Shown: one piece after another, positions 1-15,700 of the stretch | Layout of the letters: each line of letters starts with the position of its first letter | Numbering within the stretch: the first letter of the stretch is position 1 | Assembly (NCBI RefSeq): GCF_964204645.1 | Contig: NC_134032.1 | Span: 9,914,275 to 9,978,274 of the forward strand | DNA from: Tubulanus polymorphus | Taxonomy: Eukaryota > Nemertea > Palaeonemertea > Tubulaniformes > Tubulanidae | Direction: 5' to 3' | DNA length: 64,000 nucleotides | Program-made: the position numbers and the translations under genes | Notes under the pieces: generated by a model | What the model saw: only the letters and a program-made list of their open reading frames with translations | Told to the model about the DNA's origin: nothing | Databases searched by the model: none

Positions 1-753
1 TAGCTGCCTCCATAAAGCGTCTCAAGACAGTATCAAAATACAAGAATAGTAGGCCTATGATGATGTCATTGGGGGATTTATAGATTCAATGTAATTTTAC
101 AAGTATTGAAAACTTTATTGATGAAAAAAGGTTAATTTGATGAGGAGGATTTTAAAAGTACAGTAAAACCTCTCCACAGTAAGCACTTACATGTGTAGGC
201 AAATAATTCTCTGTGGGGAGACGTTCAATGTAGAGTCGTTAGTTACCTAATCGTTGGTGGTAAGCTTTTTATAATCGGATGGGCTTATACCAACGTTAGG
301 GATCTCAAGGGCCAAAACACGGATGAAAAAAGTAACACTTCGAAAATATACTTTCTATTGACTTCAGTCCACAATTAATGGCTTAATTCACAAACTAACA
401 CAGGTACCTAATAATCAAAATAATCCAATTTTATGTATGTTTCGAGCGATTAATCAACATAATTTTGATAAATTAATCAATTTCGCCACAAATTCTCCCA
501 TTGGCCGCCATTTCTTTGTATTGCATACATGTGGCATGATAGACAAGATGACCTACAAATATTTATATAAAACATCCAAAACATGGTTTGTGAAAATATC
601 TGATCGTGAAACTAAACCACAGACAGGTTACTGACTAACCGTAGAGATGGTCCACAAAATTGAAAATGAACTATTGTAGAAAGTTTTGATTGGTTTCGGG
701 GGAAGGTTTTACTGAATAATCAATGAATCATTACGTATTTGTCTGTATTACAG
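1..753 (+). other. Intron upstream of the first visible WD40-gene exon
   Basis: No exon with a supported acceptor/donor pair was found here. The sequence is AT-rich and holds one copy of the dispersed TGATGTCAT-type motif near 59-75. The first coding exon with a clean acceptor (TTACAG) begins at 754, and it opens in the middle of a protein, so earlier exons must lie to the left of the window. Confidence 0.55.
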
Positions 754-3700
754 GAACACATAGTGATCGACTCTCAGTATGTACGCGTATTTCACGAGGA
801 CGGTCGTAAGAAAGACCTCGTCGTTCCCGACTCGAAAATAAACCGCATCAACTTCGCCAGTCAAATCAACATGTACGTCGGCTGGAATTATAAACAAGAC
901 GATTTATACGTGAGTATTTCAGAATTGCATTTCCAAAGTATCCTTTGATTCGAGAAATTAGATTTATTTTTGAAGTATTTTCGTAAAAGACACTGGTTTA
1001 TCATATATCTAAGCTCCACAGACGGGTTAGGGCTGATTTAGAGCCAGTCTATAGATTGTCCTAGTTCTACAACCAATTAAACAACTTAACACCAGTCTTA
1101 AACTTTGTCATACAACTGTCGTGTGACTTAAGACCCTATAGCATAGGAGAAAATTGATTTATTCTAGACCCTTGTGATGTCATAAGAGGATTTACGGACG
1201 TAGCCATAATTCTTTGAATGACATTTAGGGTAATTTGATTGAGTATCAATGGGAAGACTTGAAATTTGATAATGTCGTAGGAAGTTTTAAACACTAGTAT
1301 CCATCTTTCCTGGTAGTGTAGGAGTACTTTGATGATGTCATAGGTAACTTGGGAGTTCTGAAAATGGCAATAGTTTCTGGAAGTGTCTGTAAGGGAAATA
1401 TGATGTCATGGGGCTTTGTAGTAGCAGCCATATTTTACGAAAATTTTCACCTAGGGCCAGTGGCTCAAAAGTTAGTTAGAGTTAACTAGCAGATAGTTGA
1501 CAAAGTGACAATTAATGGTATTTATGCCTGGTTATCTTGAACTTACATTTGAGCAACTGGTTGGCATATTGGCGATGTCATAGAGGAATAGGAGTTGATC
1601 TTAAATTCGTTTTTTCCCAATTTTGGTTTTAGTTGATGTCAAATAATTTTACGATTGTCTCCGAATCGAAGCACGCGACTCGCATCACGGCGACCGTTTA
1701 CAACGAGAACACCGGTGAATTCATCTCATCCGGTTACGGCTGTTTCACGGTAAGCACCGGAAAACGTCCGGTAATATTATCGATACTCCTAGTGTCAGGG
1801 GCAGAGAGACCCGAAAAAGGGCAGTTACCTCAAGTCAAAAACTGATAAATGATTCTTATTTTATATGCCCTAGCGAAACCTCTGTTAGGCCTATAACAAA
1901 ATGCTTATGAGTCCCAACTGACTGGATTTTACATTAAATTTCTATTGGATATAACAATAATATTTGCAAATAGAGCACTTTTCCAAAATTTCTGCGGAGC
2001 CAACTGCCCCCTGCCCGCGCTATGTATGGCCCTGATAACGATTTTCAAATTCTAGAAACTTGAAATCGCTTACGATTTATCAACTAATTATTTTTAGGTT
2101 TGGGCCTTTCGTTACGGAGCCCGCCATCTTCTGCCTCGTAAATCGACTCAAGAAGGCCTGACCAGTAAGGACCAGTTCGAATTCATGGTTGTGGAAGAAA
2201 CAGCCAGTCACGGGCAAAAGTGCTTCGCGATTTGCGGAACAACTGTTTCGGTAAGCAATGTCAGGCGTGGTTTCATGAATAAAGTGTAAATCGATTTAAT
2301 TTCTTCATTAGTCAGATACTAAAAAAAAAGGAAAGCCTGGTTCCAAAATTTTGATATGACTATGCACTTAGTTGATAAGATATAGCTCTTGAGTTAAAAT
2401 TAGTTGCTTTTCAAATGTTAACCTCCAAAGAGTCAAATTCAAATCCAGTTCCAAAATTGTGCCCAGGGTAGATGTGATAGGGTGCTGTTTTATTTGCTGT
2501 ATATTGTAACACATTGATCTTTCAGGTTGGAAATGACTGAATTTCTTCATTTTTCATTTCATATTTAAAAGTTTAGTTTATTTCCAATGTAGGTGTTTAA
2601 TATATTCGAATGTAAGTTGTTATCGCGTCATAAAGATCTGCACGTGCGTCCGATATCAGCCGCCATGTTCTTCAACCCACTGAAATTCCTCATCACCGGT
2701 GCTAAGGATGGATCCAGTAAGTCAGGCATTAAAAACATTTTGATATAGGCCTATTTTAATGGGGAGGTCACAATGCTACTGTAGCAATATAGGGGATTCC
2801 ATTGTGGCAAGTGAGGATCCACCAGGTGTGCTAATGTACAGCAGCTATTGTGGCAATCATGTGATCAGTGGATTCCATTTGTGGCAAGTTATGATCCACC
2901 AGGTGTGTTAGTGTGCAGTCGGACATCAACTACTGTGCTATAAAGGGATTCCACTTGTGGCAAGTGAGGATCCACTAGGTGTGCTAGTAGTCACTCGGTT
3001 ATTCAAAACGGTTTTTAGATTGTGCTTATTTCAAAACAAAAAGAAACTGATCGCAACTAGTCGAAAAATTGATTTTCAAATTTTCAGTAAAAGTTTGGAG
3101 CGAAACGTTTCACCTGGTTATGGTATTCGTCGGTCACAGTCACAGAATATCGGCTCTGTCCGTGTATCCGTACGGGCCTTACATCATGTCGGCTAGTTTT
3201 GACCACACGCTGCGAGTCTGGAGTCTGGAAACGGTTGACGAAATCGACCGGGTCGACACGGAGGAACCGGTCAACGGACTCGGCACCGAGTTGTTGCAGG
3301 ATGGATTTTTTACGTATTCGCGAAATTACGTTGAACTTTGGAACGTTTACCATCTGCACACAGTTCACAGTAATATCGGGTAAGTGTCAAAATCAATGTA
3401 AAAACATTTTGGGTTGCGGGCAGGGTCTTGTCTTTAAAACCAGTCTGAGGTTTTAAAAAGGGCTAATTTCCTAAAAGCTATTATGATTATTATGATTTAA
3501 GTTACTGATTACAAACTTTTCATTTTCGATTACAATGATTCAGTAAATTATGATTACTATCTTATAACAACTTACTGATTCTTGATGACTTGAGCAATTC
3601 AGCTAAATTATGATTCATTACTTATGACTACCATACCTTATCATTTTCAATGACTTCAACGATTCAGTAAAATTATTATTCACCCTTACAATTATTACTC

Positions 3701-6700
3701 ATCAGTGACGACCTTCTGATTATTGGTGACTTCAGCAATTTAGTAAAATTATGATTTGTTACTTACGACTGCAATACTTTATCATTTTTGGTGCCTTCAA
3801 GGATTCAATAAAATTATAATTAGTTGATAATATCGAGCTTCTCATACTCTTCATTGATTCAGTAAAATTATGATTAATTACTAATGACTACTTCTTATTC
3901 TCTCAACAATTCAGAAAAATTATTACAGCCATTTACTGTTATTGACGTTTTCATTCTCGATGACTTCAGTAATCAATTTGGATATTGTTTTCGCAGGTAT
4001 AAAGTGCCGATTCTGAAGCAGACGGATCACCCGAGTTTCCCGATCAGAACCGTTTTATTGTGTCGTGATTCGAGCGTTCGTATCACGTGCCCAACTTCTG
4101 GTAATATCATAACGACGATGCTGAATGATCCGAAAAATCTGCTCATCGACGCTGCTTACTCCATCGAAGAAAGTAAGTTTAGTCGAGGGGAATGCTTTGG
4201 TGTTTTTGGTAAGGATTTATCGATTTGTCATAAAAGTGGACTTATCTAAAAGTTTGGCCTCTGAAAAATTTCTATGATAATATCGATTTCTGTGACAAAG
4301 AAATATTACCGGTAATCCTAAAGGTTTCAATAATTCTGGTTAAAAAAATTTGGCTGAAATGTTTTTAAGCCGGTCTTTGTTGAGTGTATCGTGCATAGAA
4401 CTAGAATGGACTAAAACTTGGCTTTCACTCAATTCATAATCAGAGTTAACTTTCCTGGGTTAAGGTTAAAACTGGCCAGCTACATCTAGAACTTGTCCAT
4501 AGAAATTGAGTATCAATTCTATTGCTATAAATGGCTGATTTTCGGTTGGTGACTATTTCAGACGTGTTGTTTGCTGTGTTCGAAAATGGGAACATCATCA
4601 AATGTTCGACCTTGGAAAATCCATGCACCATCGAAAAAGTCTGGAAATGTAAAGATCCGACCAGTAAGTTTCGCCTCAAAATTTTTTAAGGTTGACCCAG
4701 TAAGTTTTAAGATCACAAAAACTGACCAGCAAGTTTAAATTCCATAAAATGCTGACCAGTCAGTGTGGTTTAATGAAAAAAATAATCTCATTTACCTGAT
4801 TGACCTTTTCAGTGGTCCGTCTACACTGCAGTGCAGTGTATTTATGTTTTTAGTAATTAGTAATCTCCAGCACATTCATTTGTCAGTGCTGAAAAGGTTC
4901 AGCTACTAGCACTAGTAGTGAAAGCTCCTCATTTCAAATAGTTTTGCATTTACACAATTGAGACCTTTTGCGCCATAATCTAAAAACTTGCATATCGCGT
5001 GATCAAATGAGGAACTACTTTCCCTCGCTTACAGAGGCGTGCAACTATCTGCTGGTCTATGAATACGTAGTCGATGCGATGATGGAGGGCGATTTCTGGT
5101 CGGGGATGAAACGCGCGATTCAAACGCAGAGCATCGCCATCGCGTCGACGCAACAGCAAAAGAAATCGAATAAAACTTTATTACTCGGCGGACGCAAGGA
5201 CGGTTATATCTGCGTGTTCAACTGGTCGACGGGGAAGGTCGATTTCGAGATCGAGGCCCACGGCGTGAAGGGCGTTCTGAGCATGGTCGCAAATTCTCGC
5301 ATGGATCAATTGATATCAGCCGGGAAAGGTAAGTACTTAGTCACCCCGATGTATCCAGGTTTTACCGCAAAAATGTTGAAATCGTTGCCAGCAGTGTTCG
5401 CCTTGCTGGAATTTTAAACCGGGTGCATTCAATTTTGAGTGTATGAATCGCGGCTGCTGAAGTAGCAAGGCTGTCAATCCCCCAAAAATACTGGAAAATT
5501 AAGGCTGAATTTTGGTTTGATCGTCTATTTTTCACATAAGCTTGATAATTTTCAGCACTTATAGAATATTGACATACTTATTTTATCTGAATTCAAACTG
5601 AATATCTGATGTTTTTTTTTTCAGATAATATAATAAAGATATGGCGTTTGTACCCGTACGCCCAGGAGGCATTGGCGCCGTTGATGTCGTTTTTCTGCGC
5701 CCACACGCCAATTCAAATGACCGTGTTGAAAGAGAAACTACTAGTCGCATTTCAGGAACACTCTAGCGCCACTTATAGCGTAGTCATGTATAATCTCAAT
5801 ACAAAAGGTAACAAAATTATACATTTTTTCTGGTTGGTTGGCTATATTTGAGATATGGTCACTTCTGATAATAGTTAATCATGTCTATGTGTATGTCTAT
5901 TTTTGATAGATCGCAGTGATCACTCCCCCGACGATGATCACACTGATACTATAACTGGTATTAGCGTTTGTTCGAGGTTGAAGTTATTTGCGACGTCGAG
6001 TTTAGACGGAACTATTCGCATCTGGGACGATCACAATCAACTTGTCAGGTGCGTTTCATTATACATGTACATGGTTTGTTTACACTTTGTGCATTATGTA
6101 TGATTGGATGTTTACTCGTTACATGCACCTGTTTGATCCTACATGTACATGTCTGCTTCAACCACGTGTGGTTCCAACATTTGCATGTATATTCCTACAT
6201 GTACATTTCTACTCCAACATGCGGGGGCGGATTCAAGGGGGAGCACGGGGAGCGCTCCCCTCAAAATTTCAAGGTGCCCTAAAAAGATTGTTTCTATTTA
6301 AGTAAAACCTCCAGTGTGACGCTCTTAGATTGCCCTCATTCATTAAAATGTGCCCTAACTTTACCTGCTCCTCCGCGTTAATTAAACCCTAGATCCGCCC
6401 CTGACATGTACATGTTTGTTACTTCATGTGCATGTCTACTTCAACATGTACATGTGTATTCAAACATGTTCATGTGTGTTCCTCCATGTACAGCATGCTC
6501 CAGCATGTAAATGTGTGTTCCTGCATGTGAAAGTCTGCTCCAACATGTACATGTATGTTCGTACATGTACATGTGTGTTCCTGCATGTGAAAGTCTGCTC
6601 CAACATGTACATGTTTGTTCATACATGTGCACCAGTATGTCTGTTCCTTCATGTGCATGCATATCACTAGATGTGCATACTACATGCACATTATTACATG

Positions 6701-9700
6701 CGTATGTCTACTTATAAATGAATGATACCGATGTATTTGTTGATTGTAGAATGTTGAAGTTGAATGCAGTTCCGTTGAGTGTTAGTTTCTGTAGTCAGAG
6801 AGGAGACCTCGTGGTCGGTATCGACAAACATCTTCATAAAATCAACTATCAGTCGTGTAAGCATAGAATATAGGTCATAGGTGGATTTACGGAAGCGACC
6901 ATGTTTATAATAAATGTATGTTCTATGTTTGTTAGATTTGCCGCGTGTCTATATTTTGAAAATGGTCTGTATGAAGTTCGACGCTTCGATTGCGCAAGAC
7001 GCTCTGCCTTACGAAGAGGAGGTCTGCCGAAAACTGTCACAGGTCGATCTGAAACGACTGAAAGGCGCCAGGGCCGCTTTCAGGTAATTTGAATATCATA
7101 AAGCATGGAATGAAGTCTTTCGATTGTTTAGCTTTACCAAGGTCTTGAAGGTAGTTGGTGTGGGTAGTAGCAGGGATGGGGGTTACACTGAATCCACAAT
7201 TTGGCCATTTATTAGATTTCGAAAGTAACACTTCTACAGGTTTGATTTAGAAAAATTTCACATGTCTGTACCTGGATGAGGAGTAATTAATTCTAAATGG
7301 CTTATCTTTGAATTTGTTTTTTGTTTGTAGATTTGAGAATTTTATGGATGTTTTGTCAGCAGAAGAAACCAAGGAAGTGATGGGAGAAAAAATACTGAAA
7401 GAAAAGGTAAAATTCGATAATAATATCTTTCTCCAACTTGTAGACACTTCCAACAATGAGAAAATAGTGCCTCTATAATCCCCCCTGTGACGGTTTCAAA
7501 TTTCAACCCTTCAAAATCTTTGAAAAAGAGTTGCCTCCATCCTTTGCCTCCATTTTCAAGGAAATTTGAACTTGATTTTTTGGCTTCCAAATCCGAAAAT
7601 TATCAAACAAGTCATCAGAGAAACATAAGATTTTCTTTTTCAACTCAGTGTATGGTATAGATCTCACTGAAAATTGATTTACTAGTGAGAAAAAGGGACA
7701 TGGATTAAATTGAAATTTCGAAGGAATTGAAGCGCGGTAACCCGGTAGTGAACCCGGTGGAATCCTCACTTGCCGCAGCAGCGTTGCCGGTACCCCATCG
7801 TTTTTCAATTGTATTTGGAGTGAATTGCTAATCGTTTGTTTTTCAGATGTTTGCCATTTTGGACCAGCGCGAGAAGGAGATTGTGTTGATTCGTGATGGT
7901 GAACTTCACGCTAAACACAAACCTAAATCGACGAAAAAAACCAAACGCGATGCGTTTGACAAATACCTGAAAATATTCTATGATCGGCCGAAAATTGAGG
8001 TACAACATCGGCACAAATCCCCCTATGACATAATCACATTATCAGTTCATTCAAGAAAAATATGGCTGCAGAAAGGATGGCTTTCCCTGTAAATCCCCCT
8101 ATGACATCATCAAATTCCCCATCTAGAATTTCCTTTCCTAAAATGGTCCTATGAATCCCCCAGGAGCCGATCTAGAGGCTATCATTGAACGACTTACCAC
8201 ATTCCAAAAGGGCACTTTGATGTCCAAAAATGCAATATTATTGGTACACCCTGAAATGTACCAATTATCTTGGTTGACGGAATGAAAATGGCACTTAAAA
8301 ATGTCCAAGTCTCACAAGTCCCCCGGATCCGTCCCTGTCCCCCATAACATAACCCATATTGTTCCCATGACTACTGTTGTCTGAATTTGGTTTTAAGAAT
8401 TGCAACTCTTTCAATTCATGTTTTAGCTTCCACCCGATGACGACGACCAGATTGAGGAACAGATGAAAATACTCAGCGGAGAAAAACCGGCAGTTTCTAA
8501 AGATGAGAGTAAGTATTCCGGCTACAGGGGCGGATGAGTGGGTCAGATGAAGGAATTGTTAGATCATGCCTTAATTTCGGATGACCGTATTTCTTCACGG
8601 ATTTTCAGAACGCGATGTTTATCGACCTGAAATTGGAGCGACCGGTTTCTTCCCTCCGGCAAATCTCGCCAAACGACAACCTGCCTTGGTCGGCGCCCCG
8701 TGTGCCGCTGCGGAGAGTGCCGCTCCGGATAAACCACTCCGCGCGGCGTATTATCCGACGATGCCGGACGGATACGTACCGAACTCGATCCTGACGCGTC
8801 TGCTCTGGCCGCCCGAACAGAAAGCGGCGATCAAAAAGGCGTACAAACCTCCAAAACTGAACCGCGAACAACTGGAACTGATTAAAAAACTGAAAAAAGT
8901 AAATACGGGTTTCTTTTTATTTCCGAATTGAACCATTAAATCATGGTAGAGCAATGCATTGTACTAGCAAAGCCCATCACCTATTTACACTCTGCACTGT
9001 GGTGTAGACGCACTGAAAGGGTAAAGTATTGTTGATTATTGTGTATTTGTAGCCGGTGTCAAGTGTCGACATACAGCGTGAAGCGACGCGCTCCACGTCG
9101 AACTGGAACGACCGTACGATGATCATGGATTGGAGCGACGATGAGGAATCGAAGAAGGAGGTCGAAGAGGACGATGATGAGGAATTCACTTTGAGCAGAC
9201 GGCCGAGCGGGAAAGATTCCGCGAGACCGGACGGGGAGGAATCGCCTCCGTCGTTGATGGATAAAATGAAAGGAATTCTCGAAAAACCGCCTTCGCCTAA
9301 GGTAAACCGATTTAACCCCTTCCTACCCACTCCCTATTTACAACAACCCTACTAGGTAGGAAGGTTTACCGCTTTTTAGGTAATTTACTACAGGCCTACA
9401 GCACCTTCCCTGTCCTTATATTCCCGTTGACTCTTATACATTTGAGTTTATTTAATTATCCTGCTATTCCTGATTACACCACCTTTCCCGGCCTGCTAGA
9501 TGGCGCTGTCCCTGCTCAGCCAGCCCCTGCCTTGCAATTTACCAGGGCACAGCTTTCCTGCCAGGTGGTGCCAAAATTTCAGATTTATTACAATAGTATT
9601 ATACTGAATACCTGAATCAGGCTTCTTACCCAAATCATAGATTTTCCATACCCAAAAATTACCAGTACCTATCACCAATCTGGAACAGGCAATGTTGGTC

Positions 9701-12700
9701 ATCTGAAGTAAATAAGTGCCAATCATAAATACCATTGACAAAGTCTTTTCATAACGATTTTTATCAAATGTGTAATGGCTATGAACAATGCATTTTCTAG
9801 AAAGTGGCAACTGCCTGTTGTCATCAACATTCTAGGACATTTAGGCATATAGCCTAAAATTCAAAATAGGAGGAAAATCATATTTTGGGACCATTTTCTG
9901 ATCCTCCATACCTTTTCCATAGCCATAAAGGAAGAAAAAATGTTCATAGATTTTCAAGGGCCTGGAAAAAAATTTCTATTTTCCAAAACTTTCAAAAATC
10001 CTTAAGAACCCTGCAAAATACAAGCGTTTTTGTTTTTCAGTTGGATGCTCCATCCCCAGAGCCGCTACCTGCCCCGACCCCGGAGACACCAGTCGATGAC
10101 TCGGTCAAAAAACAGTCTACTCCACCGTCGCGTCGACCTACCAGTCAACTGACGCCGCAGCGTCCAACTCAACCAAAACCGTTGAAACCTCGCGACTCCG
10201 GAGTCATCAAACCGCTTAAACCGATCGTCAAACACGTTTCACGTCCGCCGCCGAAGAGTCCTCAGGCGCCACCTACGCCTAAACCTCGTACGCCTACCCC
10301 GCCGCCGACTCCACTACCTGATTTCATCTCGCAGTTTAAAGGCGTCGACTGGTTCGAGAAATACTTCCCCAACTGTAACGAACGGGTAATAGAACTCAAT
10401 TCCGATTTATCTAAACTTTCGAAATTCTAAGGTTCACATGAACATGTAACATGGATCCATATGCCAGGTGACATATGTGCACATGACCATCTGCTCTTCA
10501 TTGAGTATCCATATTACATGTAACATGTTAACACATGGACATGTAACACGTTTGTCTTGTACTATGGATACTGACGGTTTGCTGTTCATTGAGGTCATTG
10601 CTATCTGTATTTACATTTTATGTGCTGTAGTTCTGTGGGATAAGGCTTGGTACTGTTGCATTAACTATCAGTGCTGAATGACAAGCAGGCTCGATTCCTG
10701 CTGGCTGCTTACAGTGTGTGGGTAGCACATCAAGGGCCGTCCTGTAGTAATGTTAGATTAGCAATCTAATGGGGTTAATCTTTGGAAACCAAGAACGATG
10801 TAATGCAAGATAAACAACAATAACACATGTTAACACATGTACATGTAACATGTCTACAATGCCTTTCATTAATGTCATCAGTATTTATATATGATGTTAT
10901 GCTTTTTTACGCATGTGCATGTATTATTATATTAGATTATACACGCGTATTTAACATGGATACTAACCGGTCCGTTATCTATATTTCTATTCAGACGATG
11001 CCGAAACCGTGGTCGACCGAAGCGTTTATCACGATGTTGCTTCGCGTGATGAAAATCGCCGAGTTACAAATCAAAATCTCCGTGATGAACGCGATTTTAA
11101 CCATACATCATCAAGAAGGTAGGTGCAACGAAATTGTCTGTAGGATTAGTGTAATTTCATGTTGTCATGAAGGGATTTTATAGAGACGGCCATCTTTTCT
11201 AGAGAAAATGTGGGGTAAATTGATAATCTCGCAAGGGAATTCATGGATGCCATTCTTTTCTCGAAGTGTCTTAACCCTTTCAGTGCTGGCTAATTAATAC
11301 CCTATAGTGCTGAAGATAATTTGAAAATTCTGAAAAATTCCACCCTAGTGTATTAAATAATGGGAATAGCACTGTAGTGCGTCTATACCCAGGCGCGGTA
11401 TATCGTTAGTTACTAATATTTCACTACGTTCGACAGTTGCTGCGATCTTTCAAGAAAGATAATTAGTAATTACTAATTAAATCAATTAATTTTTTTAATT
11501 AATTTTTTTACCTTATGAATTTCTATTTTTCAGGAGTGACGAACAACGAAGCCGTCACTAAGACCGTGATCGGATTGTTGAATAGCTCGGAGAATCCGAT
11601 GACGTGTTTGGACGCGTTACAGAAAGAGTTCATATTAACGGCGTTACGTTTGACGTGCGCGATGAGGTCGTATACTAAAGATTTATACGCCGAGGTCATG
11701 TGTCAATATATGGACGGCGATAAAGACGTCAGGTATGGCTGCCTCCATTTTAATCCTCCAATGATGTCATCAAATTTCATCTGTAAACTCTAAATCCCCT
11801 ATTAAAAAGGGGCTGTCTTCACAAAATCCCCTATGATATCACACTCAGTGCCAAGCTGTTGACACTTCAAGAAATTATGGCTGTCCCCCGTAAATCCCCT
11901 AATGATATCATCAAATTACCTCTTAAGACTCATTAATCCACTGTGACAAAAGATAACTACCACCATAAATCCCCTTTGACCATCATCCTCAAATTACCAC
12001 GTATAGACAATTCCAGTTAAAATGGCTTCCCCCATTAATCCCCCTTTGATTTTGCCATATTTTCCTCAATTTATAGATCCACTTCTGTTGATATGTTGAA
12101 GATGTGTGGAATGATTGATCCACATAATTATTTTACGAAAGAACTCGACTCGTGGGACACGTGGGGCCTCGACGATAAAAACCGCAAACGAACGTTAATC
12201 GCGATGTGCTCCGATTGGCTGGAAAAGTAAGTTTGAAATTTGAATTTCTTTAAGTCTGTCTAATCAAGTCACCAATACGGTAATTGATTCAAAACTTATG
12301 AGTCCTTTTGAAAGCAAAAAATATTTTAATGAATTCAAATCTGGCTGCCATAATTAGGTGGATGACGCAGTTTAAAATTCACCTCAACGACGCTATCGAG
12401 AAGTTGAAGAAAGGTCAAGGTCTCCACGGTAAAGTGGTACCCCCGACGGCGCAGACGGGTAAACTATCGTCGCCAAGTAAAAGTATTCTGAAACGAAATG
12501 ATGAAACCGTGGACTCGAATAAACAAAAGGCTGTTACTGGTAAGGATCACTATATTTCACAGGGTAACCCTTTCAGTGCGTCTACACTGCAGTGTTGCGC
12601 ATAAATCAGTGATGAATATTGCCCATTTGGTAAAACCCATCACCGAAAGGGTTACCGTGATAAACTGCTACATGCATACCGGTATCTCCCTATGACATCA

Positions 12701-15700
12701 AATCCAAATGCCCCTTTAGACACTTCCAAGGAAGATGGCCATTTTCATACGAGAAACAAAAAAAGAAAGAGATCACATATGTTTGTTTCCATGTTTTCCT
12801 GCATCATGGGCTTGAGGGGGGCGGCCAATGCCTATCCTGCACTAAGTAGCCTAATAGATGAGTGGGTTGAGGCTGTAGCTCGGATGTCACTTTCTCTCTT
12901 CTCCATGCTGGAGCAATTTAGGGGCGTGTTCCCTCATATGGGCCCTGGCATTGTTTGATCCCTGGTTGTGTTAGAGACACTTGTCCTTGGGGTGATGGAA
13001 GAACATTACTGAGTGATCCCTTGGGTTATGGGGACTTTAGGGACCAGTTGCTCGAAAGCTGGAAAGATTTAACCAATGGATAGTTGACACTAGTAATAAT
13101 TAAAAGTTCTTTGTTACCCTTAATGATGATATTCACCTACCTATCTTTATCCAATTTTTTTAGCAACTGGCCCCAGTTTAAAATCAGTTTCACTTTAGCA
13201 TTTTAGGATCATTATTTAATCTGTTCGAATCGGACAAAATATTTCATTTCAAATTTTGCTTCATTTCAGTAACTTTCGATGCAGTACCCGATGCATCGCT
13301 AATCGAAAGCGCCACCTACATTGAAGCGATCAACTATTTTTGCGAGTTCCAGTTACAGAAAGAACTGGAACGTCTACGCTCAGGCGGAACGGATAAAGAG
13401 AAAAAGCCATCGCTACCGAAAAATACGGTTCTCGTTTTACCAAAAGTCGACGGGTTAGTATCGGAATTATTAGTGAACTACCTATAAGGGTGCAGCGCTA
13501 CCAAATGTTCCTGATTTTCAGTACTTGCTACTATATTATAACAAGAAATGCAGATTGATTTGTTTGATGCATACAGAAATGTGAAAGATGTTACTGAGGG
13601 TCATACTGCCGATAACTGATTAATTTGAACATTTTCTTTCATATTTCAATGAAATTTTACTGAAAAATATTCAATTTGTTACTGATAGCGGTTGGAGCCC
13701 AAGGGGGTCAAACTGGGATCATTGAAAGATTTTGTACCTGTTGTTTTCCATGACAACTCTGCTGCTAGCAGGTGTGGGTTTGTAAGGGACACCAAATCAA
13801 ATATCAAGGGTCAATCCCTGTTTAAAGATGAAAAAAAGTTTGTTCTGAGAACTGTGCCTTACTACACATTTACAGTTTTCTTTATTAGCCCTATTATTGA
13901 AAATGTGTGCTCTCTGACCTTCTTGAAGGGGTTATCTTGTTTGGAGGGATGGGACGAATGATTTTGGTTGGAGGGGAGGGCTTTCTTTGTAAACTAAAGG
14001 CGATGATATATATTTTTGAAATGTTTTCTCTCTAATGCTGCAAACATCAGGAACTATATCGTTTCCCAATCAGCCAATCAGAGCTGTCATATTTCTCAAT
14101 TGGCCAATCAGAACTGCGGTGACATTAGTACCGATAGTCCTGTGATTTCATTCGCCGATTCGAACGAAGATTTCACTCGTACTTTAATCGTCGACGGCGA
14201 AATTTTCTTAGATCCGTCTGCCTCGAGTTCGAGGTCATCGACCGCGGATTCAAGGTTGTCTGCCATAACCGATTCCTCGCAATCGAGGCTTTTGAGTTTT
14301 GACTGCGGCAATGAAGATCGGTCAATCGATGATCGTGACCACAACCTTGAGAAATATTCAATAACGTTTCCGCGGTTACGAACGCGGCAGACGGAATGCG
14401 TCGATCAACTGTTAGGCGGTTGTTACGACGACAGCGATGACGAAAACGTTACGATAACGTTACCGTGCTTAGTAAGCTCCGAACCGCGACGGACCGACCG
14501 TGTCTGTCGCGCGGGAATATACGAGGTACCGTCCCGATGTGGTATCTGTCGTAAATGCATGCGCAGTCAATGTGGTCGGTGTCATCACAATGAAGCATGC
14601 CTTAAAAGGTATTTTTTGGTTCGTTTGGTTCATTTCTTTTTTTTTTTTGAGTCGCAGCAAATAGATTCCTCGGTAGAAAAGAGATTTTCGTTTTTGTTGA
14701 AAAAGTGTTTTACTGGTCACAAGTTTTTCACAAGGTTTTCTTGCGGAGTTTTTGCACCGATCCAGTTGAGCGGTTGTGGGTTTTATAATTGAATTAATTA
14801 TGCACTGATTTCGAACCTAGAATCAAATCAAACTCACAACTGTGAAACTGGGGCCTGATTTACACTTATTTGAATGATATGAGTCTTTTTCATGTTTCCT
14901 TAATTTCACATAAACACAAGTAATTGAATTCACAAATCACTGTTTTAAAGTCCCAAGTTGCTTGAATTTCAATAGGAATGCCAGCGGTTCCAAAGTTTAT
15001 ATCCTGAGTCATAAAGTGGTTTTAAATTTCAGACCCATCATTTTCCAATTGCTCAAGACCCGAGAGTCAAGTTCCGTAGGCATGCATGGTTTCCACAGAA
15101 CAGGGAAATTGGGAAAAACTTGGGAATTTTGAAATGATTATTCCCGGTATGGAAATATTTGGGAATTTGAAAACTTTTCCTCAAATCAGGGGAATATTTG
15201 AGAAATTCATTACATTTCACATATTGCATTTGCCAAGGGCAACTTTCTTCAGCAATTTCCCTTGAAAATCACCTTTATCAGCCAGTCACCGCTAAAATGT
15301 TGGCTGTAGCATGACGATATGTGTTCATTTCCATTTGGGAAAATTGAAAAATCACCCATGAAATACTTGGGAAAAATTTGGGAATTTTGAATTCATATAA
15401 CTGTGGGAACCATGGTCATGGTTTAGATTTAAGACCATGTTAAGACCATCTTAGTTCTATAACCAATCTCTCAAGACCAGTATTAAGATGTGAGAAAACC
15501 TTTTGACTGGCCCCCTACACTAACGACTCAAATCTGTCACAAAACTATGGAACGTTGTCATTGTGGTGCCCAAGACTGATAGTTACATCTACATTCATTG
15601 ACATTGTGTTGTTTTTATTTTTTGTAGAAGAACGGCTTTGGTACGATTAGGAGAAACACACACTAGTCAGTGTCGACCACATAGAGAAACTTCTTACGCT

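Larger units (their letters stand above)
2593..6856 (+). other. WD40 propeller-coding block of the WD40 gene
   Basis: Eight exons (2593 to 6856) encode the recognisable WD blades. Each ends with a D-x-[IL]-[RK]-[VI]-W type strand: DGSIKVW across the 2716/3088 junction, DHTLRVW at about 3205-3222, DNIIKIW across the 5328/5625 junction and DGTIRIW at about 6007-6027. Two of these signatures are created by splicing, which independently supports the exon boundaries. Blades without the WD dipeptide (for example DGYICVF near 5205) also occur, as is common in large axonemal or scaffold WD proteins. Confidence 0.75.

Noticed and set aside
10640-10730. T-arm-like AGCAGGCTCGATTCCTGCT
   Set aside because: The stem-loop is good, but the upstream sequence gives no A box, anticodon arm or acceptor stem. 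Similar lone B boxes near 21830 and 22000 were rejected for the same reason.
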